NCBI GenBank assembly: GCA_964650965.1
Contig: CAZYYO010000005.1
Span: forward strand, 1 to 64,000
From: CAZYYO01 sp964650965
GTDB taxonomy: Bacteria > Bacillota > Clostridia > Lachnospirales > Lachnospiraceae
Direction of reading: 5' to 3'
DNA length: 64,000 nt
Below are positions 27,322 to 37,305 of this stretch, in pieces. The position numbers and the translations under genes were made by a program. The notes beneath the pieces are model-generated. The model did no database searches and was not told where the DNA came from. It worked only from the letters and a program-made list of their open reading frames with translations. Each line of letters opens with the position of its first letter. Position 1 is the stretch's first letter.

Positions 27322-29598
27322 ATGAAACGCATGAAAAAAGGAAAAGGCATTGCCTGGCTGGTAGTGCTGTTAGCATGTCTGGTTGGATTATCCTATTATG
27401 CCAGCCTGATCATAAGCTCTACAGGCAAGGGAAAAGACCAGAATATTAAACTGGGATTAGACTTAGCCGGCGGAGTAAGTATTACTTATGAGGTTGTTGG
27501 GGACACGCCTTCTGCAGAGCAGATGAGCGATACCATTTACAAACTGCAGCAGCGTATTGAAAATGACCTGGGAGAAGAAAGCTCTACAACAGAGGCAAAT
27601 GTATACCAGGTTGGAGACAATCGAATCACCGTGGAAATTCCCGGTGTGACAGATGCCAATGCATTGCTAGAGGAACTGGGAACTCCGGGAAGTCTGTATT
27701 TTATCAAGCAGACCGATGCATCAGGAAATACCAACTATACCTATGACAGTACCACCGGAAACTATGCATTAAATTATGATATTGAGGATTTAATTGATAA
27801 TGGTTCCGTTGTATTATCCGGTTCTGATGTAAAATCCGCCAGTGCAGGATATCAAACCAATCAGCAGACACAGGCTCAGGAGCCAGTGGTTCAGATTTCA
27901 ATGACCAGCAAGGGAACGGAAGCATTTGCAACAGCTACAACAGAGGCATTTGCAGCAAGTCAGTCTATTGGAATCTACTATGATGGAAAATTTGTTAGTG
28001 TTCCTACAGTAAATGCAGCCATCACAGATGGAAATTGTATTATCGAAGGAATGGACTCCTATGAAGAAGCACAGAACCTGGCATCCTATATTCGTATCGG
28101 CGGACTGGATTTGAAGCTTCAGGAATTACAGTCTGAGGTGGTAGGAGCACAGCTGGGAAGTGATGCATTATCTACCAGCTTAAAGGCAGGAGCCATTGGT
28201 CTTGCACTTGTCATGGTATTTTTAATTGTGATGTATCTTTTGTCAGGTGTGGCAGCATCTGTGGCACTGGCAATCTATACAACACTCCTGGTAGCGATTA
28301 TTTATTTATTTGATATTACACTGACTCTGCCTGGAATTGCAGGTATTATCCTGTCAATTGGTATGGCAGTGGATGCAAATGTTATCATCTTCGCCAGAAT
28401 CCGTGAGGAAATTGCAGCAGGAAGAACCGTTATTACTTCTATAGAAACAGGATATAAGAAGGCACTTTCCGCTATTTTAGATGGAAATATTACCACGTTG
28501 ATTGCAGCGGCAGTTCTTGGAGTACTAGGTTCCGGAAGTGTTAAGGGATTTGCAATTACACTGGCAATTGGTGTTGTTTTATCCATGTTTACTGCGCTTG
28601 TAATTACCAGAATTCTTATGAATGCCCTGTATGCAATAGGACTTCGTGATGCTAAGTATTATGGTAAGGCCAAAGCATTTAAGTCCTTAAACTTCATTGG
28701 TAAGAAGGCAGTGTTCTTTGGAGTATCTCTGGCAGTGATAGCAGCAGGCTTTGTTGCTATGGGAATCCATGGTATGAAGGGGGACAAGTCCTTAAATTAC
28801 AGTCTTGAATTTATGGGCGGTACTTCTACCACGGTAGCCTTTGACAAGGAATATTCCATTGCAGATATTGATTCTGATATTGTGCCTTTTATTTCTCAGG
28901 TTACCGGGGATAATGATATTCAGTCCCAGAAGGTGGATGGAGGAAATTCCGTTATTTTCAAGACCCGTACACTGAATTTGGAAGAACGTGAAGCCCTGAA
29001 CACTACAATGTCTGAGAATTTTGGTGTAGATGAGTCATCTATCTCTTCTGAAAATATCAGCTCTACGGTCAGCGGAGAGATGAGAAGAGAATCAGTAATT
29101 GCCGTATTAGTAGCAACCTTCTTCATGTTGTTATATATCTGGTTCCGGTTTAAAGATATTCGATTTGCAACCAGTGCCATCATTGCATTGGTTCATGACG
29201 TATTAGTTGTTTTGGCATTATATGCAGTTATGAGAATTTCAGTAGGAAGTGCATTTATTGCATGTATGCTGACCGTTATTGGTTATTCCGTCAATGATAC
29301 CATTGTTGTATTTGACCGTATTCGTGAAAATGAGAAGAAGCTGCAGGTGAAGAATCCTGAGACCTTAAAGGTATTGGCAAATGACAGTATCAGCCAGACG
29401 CTTTCTAGAAGTATCAGTACTAGTATTACAACGGCAATCATGGTATTAATGTTATTAATTCTTGGGGTATCTTCCATTCGAGAATTCTCCCTTCCATTAT
29501 TGGCAGGTGTGATTTGTGGAACCTATTCATCTATTTGTATTGCAACCGAGTTATGGTATGTATTTAGAGTATATTTACACAAAAAGAGCGACAAGTAA
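27322..29598 (+). CDS. secDF: Protein translocase subunit SecDF, fused
   Basis: 758 residues combining SecD and SecF in one chain. The first half has an N-terminal helix, the periplasmic-type P1 domain with LGLDLAGGVSITYEV, and the block of helices with SIGMAVDANVIIFARIREE. The second half repeats the plan with YSLEFMGGTSTTVAF and IGYSVNDTIVVFDRIREN. It uses the proton gradient to help pull secreted proteins out of SecYEG. The spacing from scfB suggests co-transcription, an arrangement common in Clostridia. glyA follows 12 bases later. Confidence 0.96.
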   Translation: MKRMKKGKGIAWLVVLLACLVGLSYYASLIISSTGKGKDQNIKLGLDLAGGVSITYEVVGDTPSAEQMSDTIYKLQQRIENDLGEESSTTEANVYQVGDNRITVEIPGVTDANALLEELGTPGSLYFIKQTDASGNTNYTYDSTTGNYALNYDIEDLIDNGSVVLSGSDVKSASAGYQTNQQTQAQEPVVQISMTSKGTEAFATATTEAFAASQSIGIYYDGKFVSVPTVNAAITDGNCIIEGMDSYEEAQNLASYIRIGGLDLKLQELQSEVVGAQLGSDALSTSLKAGAIGLALVMVFLIVMYLLSGVAASVALAIYTTLLVAIIYLFDITLTLPGIAGIILSIGMAVDANVIIFARIREEIAAGRTVITSIETGYKKALSAILDGNITTLIAAAVLGVLGSGSVKGFAITLAIGVVLSMFTALVITRILMNALYAIGLRDAKYYGKAKAFKSLNFIGKKAVFFGVSLAVIAAGFVAMGIHGMKGDKSLNYSLEFMGGTSTTVAFDKEYSIADIDSDIVPFISQVTGDNDIQSQKVDGGNSVIFKTRTLNLEEREALNTTMSENFGVDESSISSENISSTVSGEMRRESVIAVLVATFFMLLYIWFRFKDIRFATSAIIALVHDVLVVLALYAVMRISVGSAFIACMLTVIGYSVNDTIVVFDRIRENEKKLQVKNPETLKVLANDSISQTLSRSISTSITTAIMVLMLLILGVSSIREFSLPLLAGVICGTYSSICIATELWYVFRVYLHKKSDK

Positions 29599-29610
29599 AA
29601 AGGAGGCATT

Positions 29611-30849
29611 ATGTACACATTAGAGGACATCAGAAATGTAGATCCACAGGTAGCTGATGCGATTACAGCAGAATTTGACAGACAGTCTAGTCATATTGAG
29701 CTGATTGCATCTGAGAACTGGGTAAGCCCGGCAGTTATGTCTGCAATGGGAAGCGTACTTACCAACAAATATGCAGAAGGATATCCGGGAAAAAGATATT
29801 ATGGCGGATGCCAATGTGTGGATGTGGTAGAAGATTTGGCAAGAGAACGTGCTAAGGAGCTGTTTGGCTGTGATTATGTAAATGTACAACCACATTCAGG
29901 AGCTCAGGCCAATATGGCAGTGCAATTCGCTGTATGTAAGCCGGGAGATACCATTATGGGTATGAACTTAGATCATGGCGGACACCTTACTCACGGAAGC
30001 CCTGTAAACTTCTCAGGAACCTACTTCAACATTGTCCCTTATGGGGTAAATGATGATGGTGTTATCGATTATGACAATGTTATGGCACTGGCAATGGAAT
30101 GCAAGCCTCGCATGATTATTGCAGGAGCATCCGCATATGCAAGAGCTATCGATTTTAAGAAATTCAGAGAAATTGCAGATGCATGTGGTGCTGTTCTTAT
30201 GGTGGATATGGCACATATTGCAGGACTTGTGGCAGCAGGCTTACACCAAAGCCCTGTGCCTTACGCAGATATTGTTACAACCACAACTCATAAGACCCTT
30301 CGTGGACCTCGTGGCGGTATGATTATGGCAACCGCAGAGGCAAATGAAAAATTCAACTTTAACAAAGCTGTGTTCCCTGGCATTCAGGGTGGTCCATTAA
30401 TGCATGTGATTGCAGCCAAGGCCGTATGCTTCCAGGAAGCACTTCAGCCTGAATTCAAGACCTATATGAAGCAGGTGGCTGACAATGCTCAGGCATTGGC
30501 ACAGGGACTGATGAACCGCGGTATTCAAATCGTATCCGGTGGAACAGACAATCATTTGATGTTAGTAGATCTTACTTCCTTTGACCTTACAGGTAAGGCG
30601 ATTGAGAAGCTGTTAGATGATGCCCATATTACTGCCAATAAGAATACCATTCCAAATGATCCTAAGAGCCCATTTGTTACCAGTGGTATCCGCCTTGGAA
30701 CACCGGCAGCAACCAGCAGAGGATTAAAGGAAGAAGACTTTGATCAGGTGGCACAGGCAATTGCTACAATTATTAAAGAGGGAGAAGCAGGGGTGCCTAA
30801 GGCAAAAGCCATTGTAGATACCATTACTGCAAAATACCCACTGAAATAA
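29611..30849 (+). CDS. glyA: Serine hydroxymethyltransferase
   Basis: A 412-residue PLP enzyme that interconverts serine and glycine with tetrahydrofolate. Landmarks: HIELIASENWVSPAVM, NVQPHSGAQANMAV, MGMNLDHGGHLTHGSPVNFS, and the PLP lysine in TTTTHKTLRGPRGG near residue 226. AAAAGGAGG precedes the ATG. It is the last gene of the scfB-secDF-glyA run and is closed by a strong terminator. Confidence 0.97.
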   Translation: MYTLEDIRNVDPQVADAITAEFDRQSSHIELIASENWVSPAVMSAMGSVLTNKYAEGYPGKRYYGGCQCVDVVEDLARERAKELFGCDYVNVQPHSGAQANMAVQFAVCKPGDTIMGMNLDHGGHLTHGSPVNFSGTYFNIVPYGVNDDGVIDYDNVMALAMECKPRMIIAGASAYARAIDFKKFREIADACGAVLMVDMAHIAGLVAAGLHQSPVPYADIVTTTTHKTLRGPRGGMIMATAEANEKFNFNKAVFPGIQGGPLMHVIAAKAVCFQEALQPEFKTYMKQVADNAQALAQGLMNRGIQIVSGGTDNHLMLVDLTSFDLTGKAIEKLLDDAHITANKNTIPNDPKSPFVTSGIRLGTPAATSRGLKEEDFDQVAQAIATIIKEGEAGVPKAKAIVDTITAKYPLK

Positions 30850-30901
30850 GAAGGACAGGCTTAAGAAAGTTTAAAACTTTATTTGTGTAAATTATGATAA
30901 A

Positions 30902-30937
30902 CTGATAGTAGAGGAAACGTCTGCTATCAGTTTTTTT
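30902..30937 (+). terminator. Terminator of the scf-sec-glyA unit
   Basis: CTGATAG and CTATCAG, with additional AGA/TCT pairs, enclose a GGAAACG loop and are followed by seven T residues. Confidence 0.85.
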
Positions 30938-30986
30938 ATGCAGATATCATGTTTCTATAATATGATATGTACAAGGGAGGTCTATT

Positions 30987-31955
30987 ATGGCAAAGCCGGG
31001 AAAGAAGAAGTTCATTATCGCAGGTGTAGTGGCAGTGATTGTCCTAGTGGTTGTAATCCTGGTGGTGAAGCTGCGGGGAGCTGGAACCACGGAGGGAGAG
31101 GTTGATTATGGTGATGCAGGTGGTATGGAGTTTACAGCATCTAATTATTACAACGGCATTATTGAACCCCAGGAGACCTGGGAGATTAAGAAGGATGCAG
31201 ATCGTTCCATTGCAGAAGTTTATGTAGAGGAAGGCGACCAGGTTACTGCCGGAGAGAAGCTTTTTGCATACAAGACAGATGATGTTAGTATGCAGATACA
31301 ACAGGCGAAGCTGGAATTAGAGAGCATTGGAAATGAAATTTCAGATGTTCAGAGTCAGATTGATGAGTTAAATCGCCAGAAAGCCGGTGCTGCTGAAGAC
31401 CAGCAGTTGGAGTATACCCTGCAGATTCAGGAGCTTCAAACCAGTCAGAAGCAATCTGCACTGAATAAGAAGACCAAGCAGGTAGAAATCGATACCCTGC
31501 AAAAGAGTATGGATAACGCTGTAGTTACCTCCAAGATGGATGGTGTGGTGAAGAATATTTCCACCAGCAGTGACAGTGAAGTATATATGACGATTCTTGC
31601 TACAGGAGCATATCAGGTGAAGGGTAGCATTGATGAGTTAAATGTAGGAAGTATCAGTGAAGGAATGTCGGTAGGGATTCATTCCAGAGTAGATGACACC
31701 AAAACCTGGGATGGTACCATTACCAAGATTGATACGGAAAATGCCCAGCAGGATCAGAATCAGTCCATGTATTATGATGGGGGAAGCAGTGACCAGCAGG
31801 CTTCGAAATATTATTTCTATGTAAGTCTGACCACAGGAGAAGACCTGCTATTGGGACAGCATGTATATGTAGAGCCGGTGTATGATGCAGGAACTGAAAA
31901 TGGAGGCGTGGATGATTCCAATGTGACCACCAATGTAAAACCGGGGGTGAGATGA
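30987..31955 (+). CDS. HlyD/MacA-like periplasmic adaptor-type protein, first copy
   Basis: 322 residues: an N-terminal membrane anchor (IAGVVAVIVLVVVILVV), a biotinyl/lipoyl-like hairpin (SIAEVYVEEGDQVTAGEKLF), an alpha-helical coiled coil (residues ~100-170, Gln-rich) and a beta-barrel. In Gram-positive bacteria such proteins work with MacB-type permeases to export peptides or drugs. AAGGGAGG precedes the ATG. Its stop overlaps the ATPase start by four bases. A second, longer adaptor gene follows the ATPase, which is unusual. Confidence 0.88.
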   Translation: MAKPGKKKFIIAGVVAVIVLVVVILVVKLRGAGTTEGEVDYGDAGGMEFTASNYYNGIIEPQETWEIKKDADRSIAEVYVEEGDQVTAGEKLFAYKTDDVSMQIQQAKLELESIGNEISDVQSQIDELNRQKAGAAEDQQLEYTLQIQELQTSQKQSALNKKTKQVEIDTLQKSMDNAVVTSKMDGVVKNISTSSDSEVYMTILATGAYQVKGSIDELNVGSISEGMSVGIHSRVDDTKTWDGTITKIDTENAQQDQNQSMYYDGGSSDQQASKYYFYVSLTTGEDLLLGQHVYVEPVYDAGTENGGVDDSNVTTNVKPGVR

Positions 31956-32647
31956 TGATTCTACAATTACAGCATATATACAAAGATTATTATCAGGATA
32001 AAATGCCGGTACCGGTGTTGAAGGATATTTCTCTTGAGGTTGAAGAAGGAGAATATCTTGCAATTATGGGACCTTCCGGTTCCGGTAAGTCTACCTTAAT
32101 GAATATTATTGGGTGCCTGGACATGCCTACTGCAGGCTCTTACATTTTAAATGGAGTAGATATTTTAAAGCAAAGCGATAATGCGTTGTCGGAGATTCGA
32201 AGCCGTCAGGTGGGATTTGTGTTTCAGAGTTTTCAGCTTCTCCCTAGAGAGAGCGCGCTGCAAAACGTGATGTTGCCACTTTCCTTTGCAGGTGTGAAAC
32301 GGTCGGAGCGCAAGGACATGGCACGAAAGGCATTGGAGAGAGTTGGCCTGGCAGACCGGGTGGATTTCCTGCCAACACAGCTGTCAGGAGGACAGAAACA
32401 GCGTGTAGCCATTGCAAGAGCTATGGTAAATAATCCTAAGATATTACTGGCAGATGAGCCTACGGGAGCTTTGGATTCCAAGTCTGGGGCACAGGTGATG
32501 GAGCTGTTTTCCAAATTGAATCATGAAGGGGTTACCATTGTAATGATTACCCATGACAGTAATATTGCCAGCCATGCCAATCAAATCCTGCATATTATTG
32601 ATGGAGAAATTGAGGAGCATAAGGAACATAAGGAGGAAGTACTATGA
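31952..32647 (+). CDS. ABC transporter ATPase, MacB/LolD type
   Basis: A 231-residue nucleotide-binding subunit with Walker A GPSGSGKST, the Q-loop VGFVFQSFQLLPRESALQNV, signature LSGGQKQRVAIARA and Walker B ILLADEPTGALD, then the switch His in MITHD. It belongs to the MacB/FtsE/LolD class that powers mechanotransmission-type permeases. It overlaps both neighbours by four bases, so translation is coupled through the operon. Confidence 0.95.
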   Translation: MMILQLQHIYKDYYQDKMPVPVLKDISLEVEEGEYLAIMGPSGSGKSTLMNIIGCLDMPTAGSYILNGVDILKQSDNALSEIRSRQVGFVFQSFQLLPRESALQNVMLPLSFAGVKRSERKDMARKALERVGLADRVDFLPTQLSGGQKQRVAIARAMVNNPKILLADEPTGALDSKSGAQVMELFSKLNHEGVTIVMITHDSNIASHANQILHIIDGEIEEHKEHKEEVL

Positions 32648-34089
32648 GCAAAAAGAAGAAAATCATTCTTGTTGTAGTTATTCTGGTACTTCTTGTTGGA
32701 ATGATCAGTGCTGCGCTGTTATATCGAAGAAATCACAGTAAAGCATATGTTCAGTCAATTATGGACATTAATTCCAGCTGGGTACTCCAAAACAGTTCAC
32801 AGGATGGGAATATTTCAGATGCAGCAACGCAAAATGTATATCTAGAACAGACCGATTTGGTTCAGAAGGTATATGTAACCCAGGGAGCCCAGGTGGCTGT
32901 TGGGGATCCACTATTTGAATATGATACCAGACAGCTGGAATTGGATGTGGAGGCAAAGAATATTCAGGTGGAATCTCAAACCAATCAGTTGAATACGGCA
33001 AAGCAGCAGCTTTCGGGGTATGAGAAGATTGTACCGGTTGCAGAATCCCAGCCAAGTGGAGTGACATTGACTGACCAGCAGTGCCTACCATCTCCATATC
33101 AGGGAGATGGCACTGCAGCAGCACCATATTGCTATTTGTGTACGGAGAATACCATTGTAACAGCAGAGCAGATAAATGGATGGATAGCAGCAGGCGAGCT
33201 GGTGATTCTTGAAATGAGGGAAGGTAATATACCACAGGGAGCGCTGGTGTCTAGCTGGACCATTGATGGAAATCAATTCCTTCCGGTAGAAGATGGGTCC
33301 TATTGGAATGCTGCAACCAGGGAACCGTGGTATCCGCAGGTAGCAGAAGAGAAAAAGACCTATACCCAAGCAGAAAAGGACGCACTGATATCAGACAAGA
33401 AGATAGAAATCAGAAAGCTGGAGACGAGTATCAAGCTGGCAGTTAATGCTGCAGACCAGTCCAAACAGAAGCTTACAGATGCCACAGTTCGGGCAACCGT
33501 TCCAGGTGTAGTAAAGACCATTGGAGATCCTGCAAATCCACCGAAAGATGGCAGTCCCTTCGTATCCATTGTTAGCGAACAGGGGGTATCTTTGGTTGGA
33601 CATATTAGTGAAATGGATCTTGAAACCGTTAAGGTTGGTGATCAGGTAACCGTACAGTCTTGGGAAAGTGGAAGTGTAACCAATGCCACAATTACAGAGA
33701 TTGATGATTATCCGGCAGAAAATTATCAGACCTATACGGAGACCAATCCCAATGTGTCCTATTATGAATATCGCGCATATCTAGAAGATGCCAATGGATT
33801 CTATATTGGTGAAAATGTAAGCATTACACCTTTTGTAGAGGATATGGAAAATGTAATTATTCTGGATAAAATTTATGTGAAGACGGAAAAGGGAAAGAGC
33901 TTTGTATACAAAAAAAGTGAGAAAGGCACACTGGTAAAACAGGAGGTTCAGATTCGCTCCACCGCTGCTAGTGGTTATCTTGAGATTACAGATGGATTGA
34001 CCCAGGAGGATTACATTGCCTATCCATATGGAAGTAAGGCAAAAGAAGGAATTCAGACCACAGAAGAAGCACCATTCTCATTATTCTAA
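32644..34089 (+). CDS. HlyD/MacA-like adaptor, second and longer copy
   Basis: 481 residues: a membrane anchor (IILVVVILVLLVGMISAALL), a lipoyl-like region (LVQKVYVTQGAQVAVGDPLF) and a helical hairpin interrupted by about 120 residues. That insert holds an aromatic stretch (CYLCTENTIVTAEQINGWIA, then GNQFLPVEDGSYWNA) reminiscent of a small GYF-like or sorting domain. The chain ends with the usual barrel domain (GVVKTIGDPANPPKDGSPFV). It overlaps the ATPase gene by four bases and precedes the permease gene. The insertion may bind the cargo, but this is speculative. Confidence 0.85.
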   Translation: MSKKKKIILVVVILVLLVGMISAALLYRRNHSKAYVQSIMDINSSWVLQNSSQDGNISDAATQNVYLEQTDLVQKVYVTQGAQVAVGDPLFEYDTRQLELDVEAKNIQVESQTNQLNTAKQQLSGYEKIVPVAESQPSGVTLTDQQCLPSPYQGDGTAAAPYCYLCTENTIVTAEQINGWIAAGELVILEMREGNIPQGALVSSWTIDGNQFLPVEDGSYWNAATREPWYPQVAEEKKTYTQAEKDALISDKKIEIRKLETSIKLAVNAADQSKQKLTDATVRATVPGVVKTIGDPANPPKDGSPFVSIVSEQGVSLVGHISEMDLETVKVGDQVTVQSWESGSVTNATITEIDDYPAENYQTYTETNPNVSYYEYRAYLEDANGFYIGENVSITPFVEDMENVIILDKIYVKTEKGKSFVYKKSEKGTLVKQEVQIRSTAASGYLEITDGLTQEDYIAYPYGSKAKEGIQTTEEAPFSLF

Positions 34090-34102
34090 GGAGGGAGAGA
34101 AA

Positions 34103-35347
34103 ATGTTAGAAAATATTCGATTATCCCTTCGGGGAATATGGTCACATAAGATGCGTTCCTTCCTGACTATGCTGGGGGTTATCATTGGAATTGCATCTAT
34201 TATTGCAATTGTTTCTATCGTAGAGGGAACCAATCAGAAATTGGAGAAAAGCCTGGTAGGTTCAGGCAATAATGTAACAGCAGTGCAGGTGTGCCAGGAT
34301 AATTATCCTGCTGAGATGAGCACACTGCCTACAGGTATTCCAGTGGTGCAGGACGCAACATTAGAGGAAATTGCACAGTTAGATGGTGTCTCAGCAGTTA
34401 CTGCCTACCGTCAGCGAGATGGTTATAACAGTGTATATTATCAGAATCGGGGACTAAGCTACGGCAAAATTACTGGGATTACAGATACTTATCTAAGTAC
34501 CATGGATTATTCTGTTTCTGATGGAAGAGATTTTACCTCAGAGGAATACAGTAGTGGAGCCAAGGTTGTACTCATTGATGAAAGCGCATCCAAGACTTTG
34601 TTTGATGGTATATCACCCATTGGAAAGGTGTTAGAGATTGGACAAGAGCCCTTTGTAATTGTAGGTGTAGTAAAGGATGAAAATTCCTCTCAGGATACAG
34701 AATATGATTCCTTAAATGAATACTATATGTATGGTGGAGGACAAAGCGGGGCAGTATATATTCCAACAGAGGCATGGCCAATTATTTACCAGTTTGATGA
34801 GCCACAGTCCGTTGGCGTTAAGGTGACAGACACCAAGAAGATGGCTGCAATTGGAACACAGGCGGCCAACATGCTCAATATGTATGTAAGTAGCGACACG
34901 TTAGCTTATGCAGCCAGCAATGCACAGGAATCTGCTGAGGAGCTGGAAACCATTACCAATGCGATTAAGGTTATGCTAGTTAGCATTGCCAGCCTATCGC
35001 TGTTGGTAGGTGGTATTGGTGTTATGAATATTATGCTGGTATCGGTTACAGAGAGAACCTCAGAGATTGGTCTAAAGAAAGCCTTAGGAGCCAAGAGACG
35101 AACCATTCTGGCCCAGTTTCTTACAGAATCAGCAGTGCTTACCAGTGTTGGAGGTGTAATTGGAGTGCTGTTGGGAATTGGACTGGCCAAGCTGATTTCC
35201 ATGGTGGCTTCCCTGGAATTTGCAATCAGTGTTCCGGCAATTTTGATTTCTGTTTTATTCTCTATGGGAATTGGTATTTTATTTGGGATGATTCCCAGCT
35301 ATCAGGCGGCTAAGCTGAATCCTATTGAGGCGTTGCGTAGAGAGTAG
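34103..35347 (+). CDS. MacB-like ABC transporter permease
   Basis: About 414 residues from ATG 34103, which follows AAGGAGGGAGAG. A first helix (SFLTMLGVIIGIASIIAIVS) is followed by a ~230-residue extracellular MacB_PCD domain and three C-terminal helices of the FtsX fold, with the conserved VSVTERTSEIGLKKALGA coupling helix. Together with the ATPase and two adaptors it forms a four-gene export system. The substrate is unknown; candidates are antimicrobial peptides or signalling peptides. Confidence 0.93.
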   Translation: MLENIRLSLRGIWSHKMRSFLTMLGVIIGIASIIAIVSIVEGTNQKLEKSLVGSGNNVTAVQVCQDNYPAEMSTLPTGIPVVQDATLEEIAQLDGVSAVTAYRQRDGYNSVYYQNRGLSYGKITGITDTYLSTMDYSVSDGRDFTSEEYSSGAKVVLIDESASKTLFDGISPIGKVLEIGQEPFVIVGVVKDENSSQDTEYDSLNEYYMYGGGQSGAVYIPTEAWPIIYQFDEPQSVGVKVTDTKKMAAIGTQAANMLNMYVSSDTLAYAASNAQESAEELETITNAIKVMLVSIASLSLLVGGIGVMNIMLVSVTERTSEIGLKKALGAKRRTILAQFLTESAVLTSVGGVIGVLLGIGLAKLISMVASLEFAISVPAILISVLFSMGIGILFGMIPSYQAAKLNPIEALRRE

Positions 35348-35392
35348 TTGATGCGATAGGTGGTATGATTGAGGTTGGAGGCCGGGGATGGG

Positions 35393-35611
35393 TTCATAAG
35401 ACACATTGCCGGGTTCTCGATATTCGAAAATAAGAAATTCTAAGTATTCCGGGCGATATGTAGGTGGTTGTGGACGCAACCGGCTTATATTCGCCATCCA
35501 TGGCTCAGATAAGCCTTTCCCAGACATCCTGTCTGGGAATTGCTGGCTGGCGGCGGAATACTAAGAATCTCTAATTTTTTTATAAGAGAACCCGGCAATG
35601 TGTCTTATGAA
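35393..35611. repeat. Long palindrome with two internal hairpins, about 220 bp
   Basis: The outer arms match perfectly for 26 bases (35393-35418 with 35586-35611; core CACATTGCCGGGTTCTC). Inside lie looser complementary runs (TAAGTATTCCG with CGGAATACTAAG) and two local hairpins, GGCGATAT...ATATTCGCC at about 35452-35494 and CCCAGAC-ATCCT-GTCTGGG at about 35519-35537. The result is a cloverleaf-like fold between the MacB-like gene and the aldehyde dehydrogenase gene. The remaining 200 bases up to 35810 show no gene. Confidence 0.85.
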
Positions 35612-35770
35612 CTCTAGCCGACAACCCACAATGGATATGCGACAACGACCAACAAAGCTCGGGTAATAGCGACTAAGGCAATAGCAAAGTGACAATGGGA
35701 GAACTGACTGATATTTAAGTCAAATAGAGAAGAATATCGAAGGCAGATAATAGGAATTGGAGTAAAAATA

Positions 35771-35779
35771 TGCTATAGT
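35771..35779 (+). promoter_or_regulatory. Extended -10 promoter for the aldehyde dehydrogenase gene
   Basis: TGCTATAGT is a good extended -10, 32 bases before the start codon. The -35 is weak. Confidence 0.4.
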
Positions 35780-35810
35780 AAAATAAATATGGGATATGTG
35801 AGGGCGTAAC

Positions 35811-37250
35811 ATGAATGCGGAAAATGTGAAGACAGAATGGACAGAAGAATATATTAGGACTTTGGTTAGCCGACAGAGAGCGTATTTCCGAACCGGGGTA
35901 ACGCTAGATGTTAGCTGGAGGATTGCTCAGCTGAAAAAGCTAAGGGAGGCGGTAATGCATCATGAGGCAGAGATTGAAGCTGCTATGCATGAGGATTTAG
36001 GAAGGACAGATACCGAGGCTTATTTATGTGACATTCTGCCAATTTTGCTGGAGATTGACGAGATGATTGGTGGAATTAGAAAATGGGCAAAGCCGGAAAA
36101 ACATTTTAGTGGATTACTATGCTTCCCCAGTATTACAACTAGAGTAAATAAGCTTCCTTATGGAGTTAGTCTGATTATTTCTCCTTTTAATTTTCCGTTT
36201 CTTTTATCGATAGGCGTATTAGCGGCAGCTATTGCTGGGGGTAATACAGCAGTGATTAAAACTTCTTCCAAGTCCAAGGCATCCACCCAGGTGCTGCAGA
36301 AGTTAATTCAGGATACCTTTTCGGAAGAATATGTGGCTGTGATTGGGGGAGGCCATGATGTGGCTGATTTATGCTTAGAGCAGCGGTTTGATAAGATTTT
36401 CTATACAGGAAGTCCCAGGGTAGCGGTTCATATTATGGAAATGGCTGCCAGAAACCTTACTCCGGTAGGCTTGGAGTTAGGAGGAGAGACAGGGAACTGG
36501 TGTATCGTACGGGCAGATGCCAATCTGAAGGATGCAGCTAGAAAAATTGCCTTTATGAAGATATTAAATGCAGGACAGGTATGTATTAACATTAATCAGG
36601 TAGCAGTTGCGGAGGAAGTAGCAGAAGAATTTCTATCACTTTTGCAGCAGGAAATGACCAGACAAATCGGGAAAAAGGCACATGAGAATCAGGAATATCC
36701 CAGATTAATAGCCAAGGCAGCCTATGAGAAATGTGAATATCTTGCACAGCAGTACCAGCAGCGGATTATTTATGGTGGGCAAGGCAATCCTGATACGTTG
36801 AAATATGCACCAACTATCATATATCCGGTAGATATTCAGGAGGAAATTGTACAGCAGGAGCTGTTTTGCCCTTTACTTCCAGTGGTTCCCTACAAGGATG
36901 GTGAGGTCAGTCAGCTGATTGATGTGATAGAACAGCGGGAACATGGACTAGCTCTGTACCTGTTTACATCCGATGTAAAGTGGGGAGAGCATATCCTAAG
37001 CCAGATGCAGTTTGGCGGAGGATGCGTGAATGATGTAGTAATGCATTTAATGGTGAAGGGAGTTCCATTTAATGGAACAGGGCACTCGGGAATGGGAGCA
37101 TACCATGGAGAGTGGGGCTTTCGGGAATTTACCCATCCTCAGACGATACTAAAGGGAAGTAGTCACTTTAATTTATCTCTGCGGGAACACCCATATACTG
37201 GATCAGTAGGGGAAAAAAAGAAAAAGATATATCATCTTTTTGCTCGCTGA
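35811..37250 (+). CDS. Aldehyde dehydrogenase, class-III/fatty-aldehyde-like
   Basis: A 479-residue NAD(P)-dependent oxidoreductase. The cofactor-binding and membrane-proximal SPFNFPFLLSIGVLAAAIAG, the general base Glu in GLELGGE and the nucleophile Cys258 in NAGQVCI are all present, so it should be active. The C-terminus (HFNLSLREHPYTG, then KKKIYHLF) matches class-III enzymes that oxidise fatty or aromatic aldehydes, but without a membrane tail. The usual LELGGK is LELGGE. It is a single-gene unit with an extended -10 promoter. Confidence 0.92.
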   Translation: MNAENVKTEWTEEYIRTLVSRQRAYFRTGVTLDVSWRIAQLKKLREAVMHHEAEIEAAMHEDLGRTDTEAYLCDILPILLEIDEMIGGIRKWAKPEKHFSGLLCFPSITTRVNKLPYGVSLIISPFNFPFLLSIGVLAAAIAGGNTAVIKTSSKSKASTQVLQKLIQDTFSEEYVAVIGGGHDVADLCLEQRFDKIFYTGSPRVAVHIMEMAARNLTPVGLELGGETGNWCIVRADANLKDAARKIAFMKILNAGQVCININQVAVAEEVAEEFLSLLQQEMTRQIGKKAHENQEYPRLIAKAAYEKCEYLAQQYQQRIIYGGQGNPDTLKYAPTIIYPVDIQEEIVQQELFCPLLPVVPYKDGEVSQLIDVIEQREHGLALYLFTSDVKWGEHILSQMQFGGGCVNDVVMHLMVKGVPFNGTGHSGMGAYHGEWGFREFTHPQTILKGSSHFNLSLREHPYTGSVGEKKKKIYHLFAR

Positions 37251-37305
37251 GCATTTTCAATAACAAAAAAATTACAGGCTATTCATTTCACAAAGGGGTA
37301 AATGA

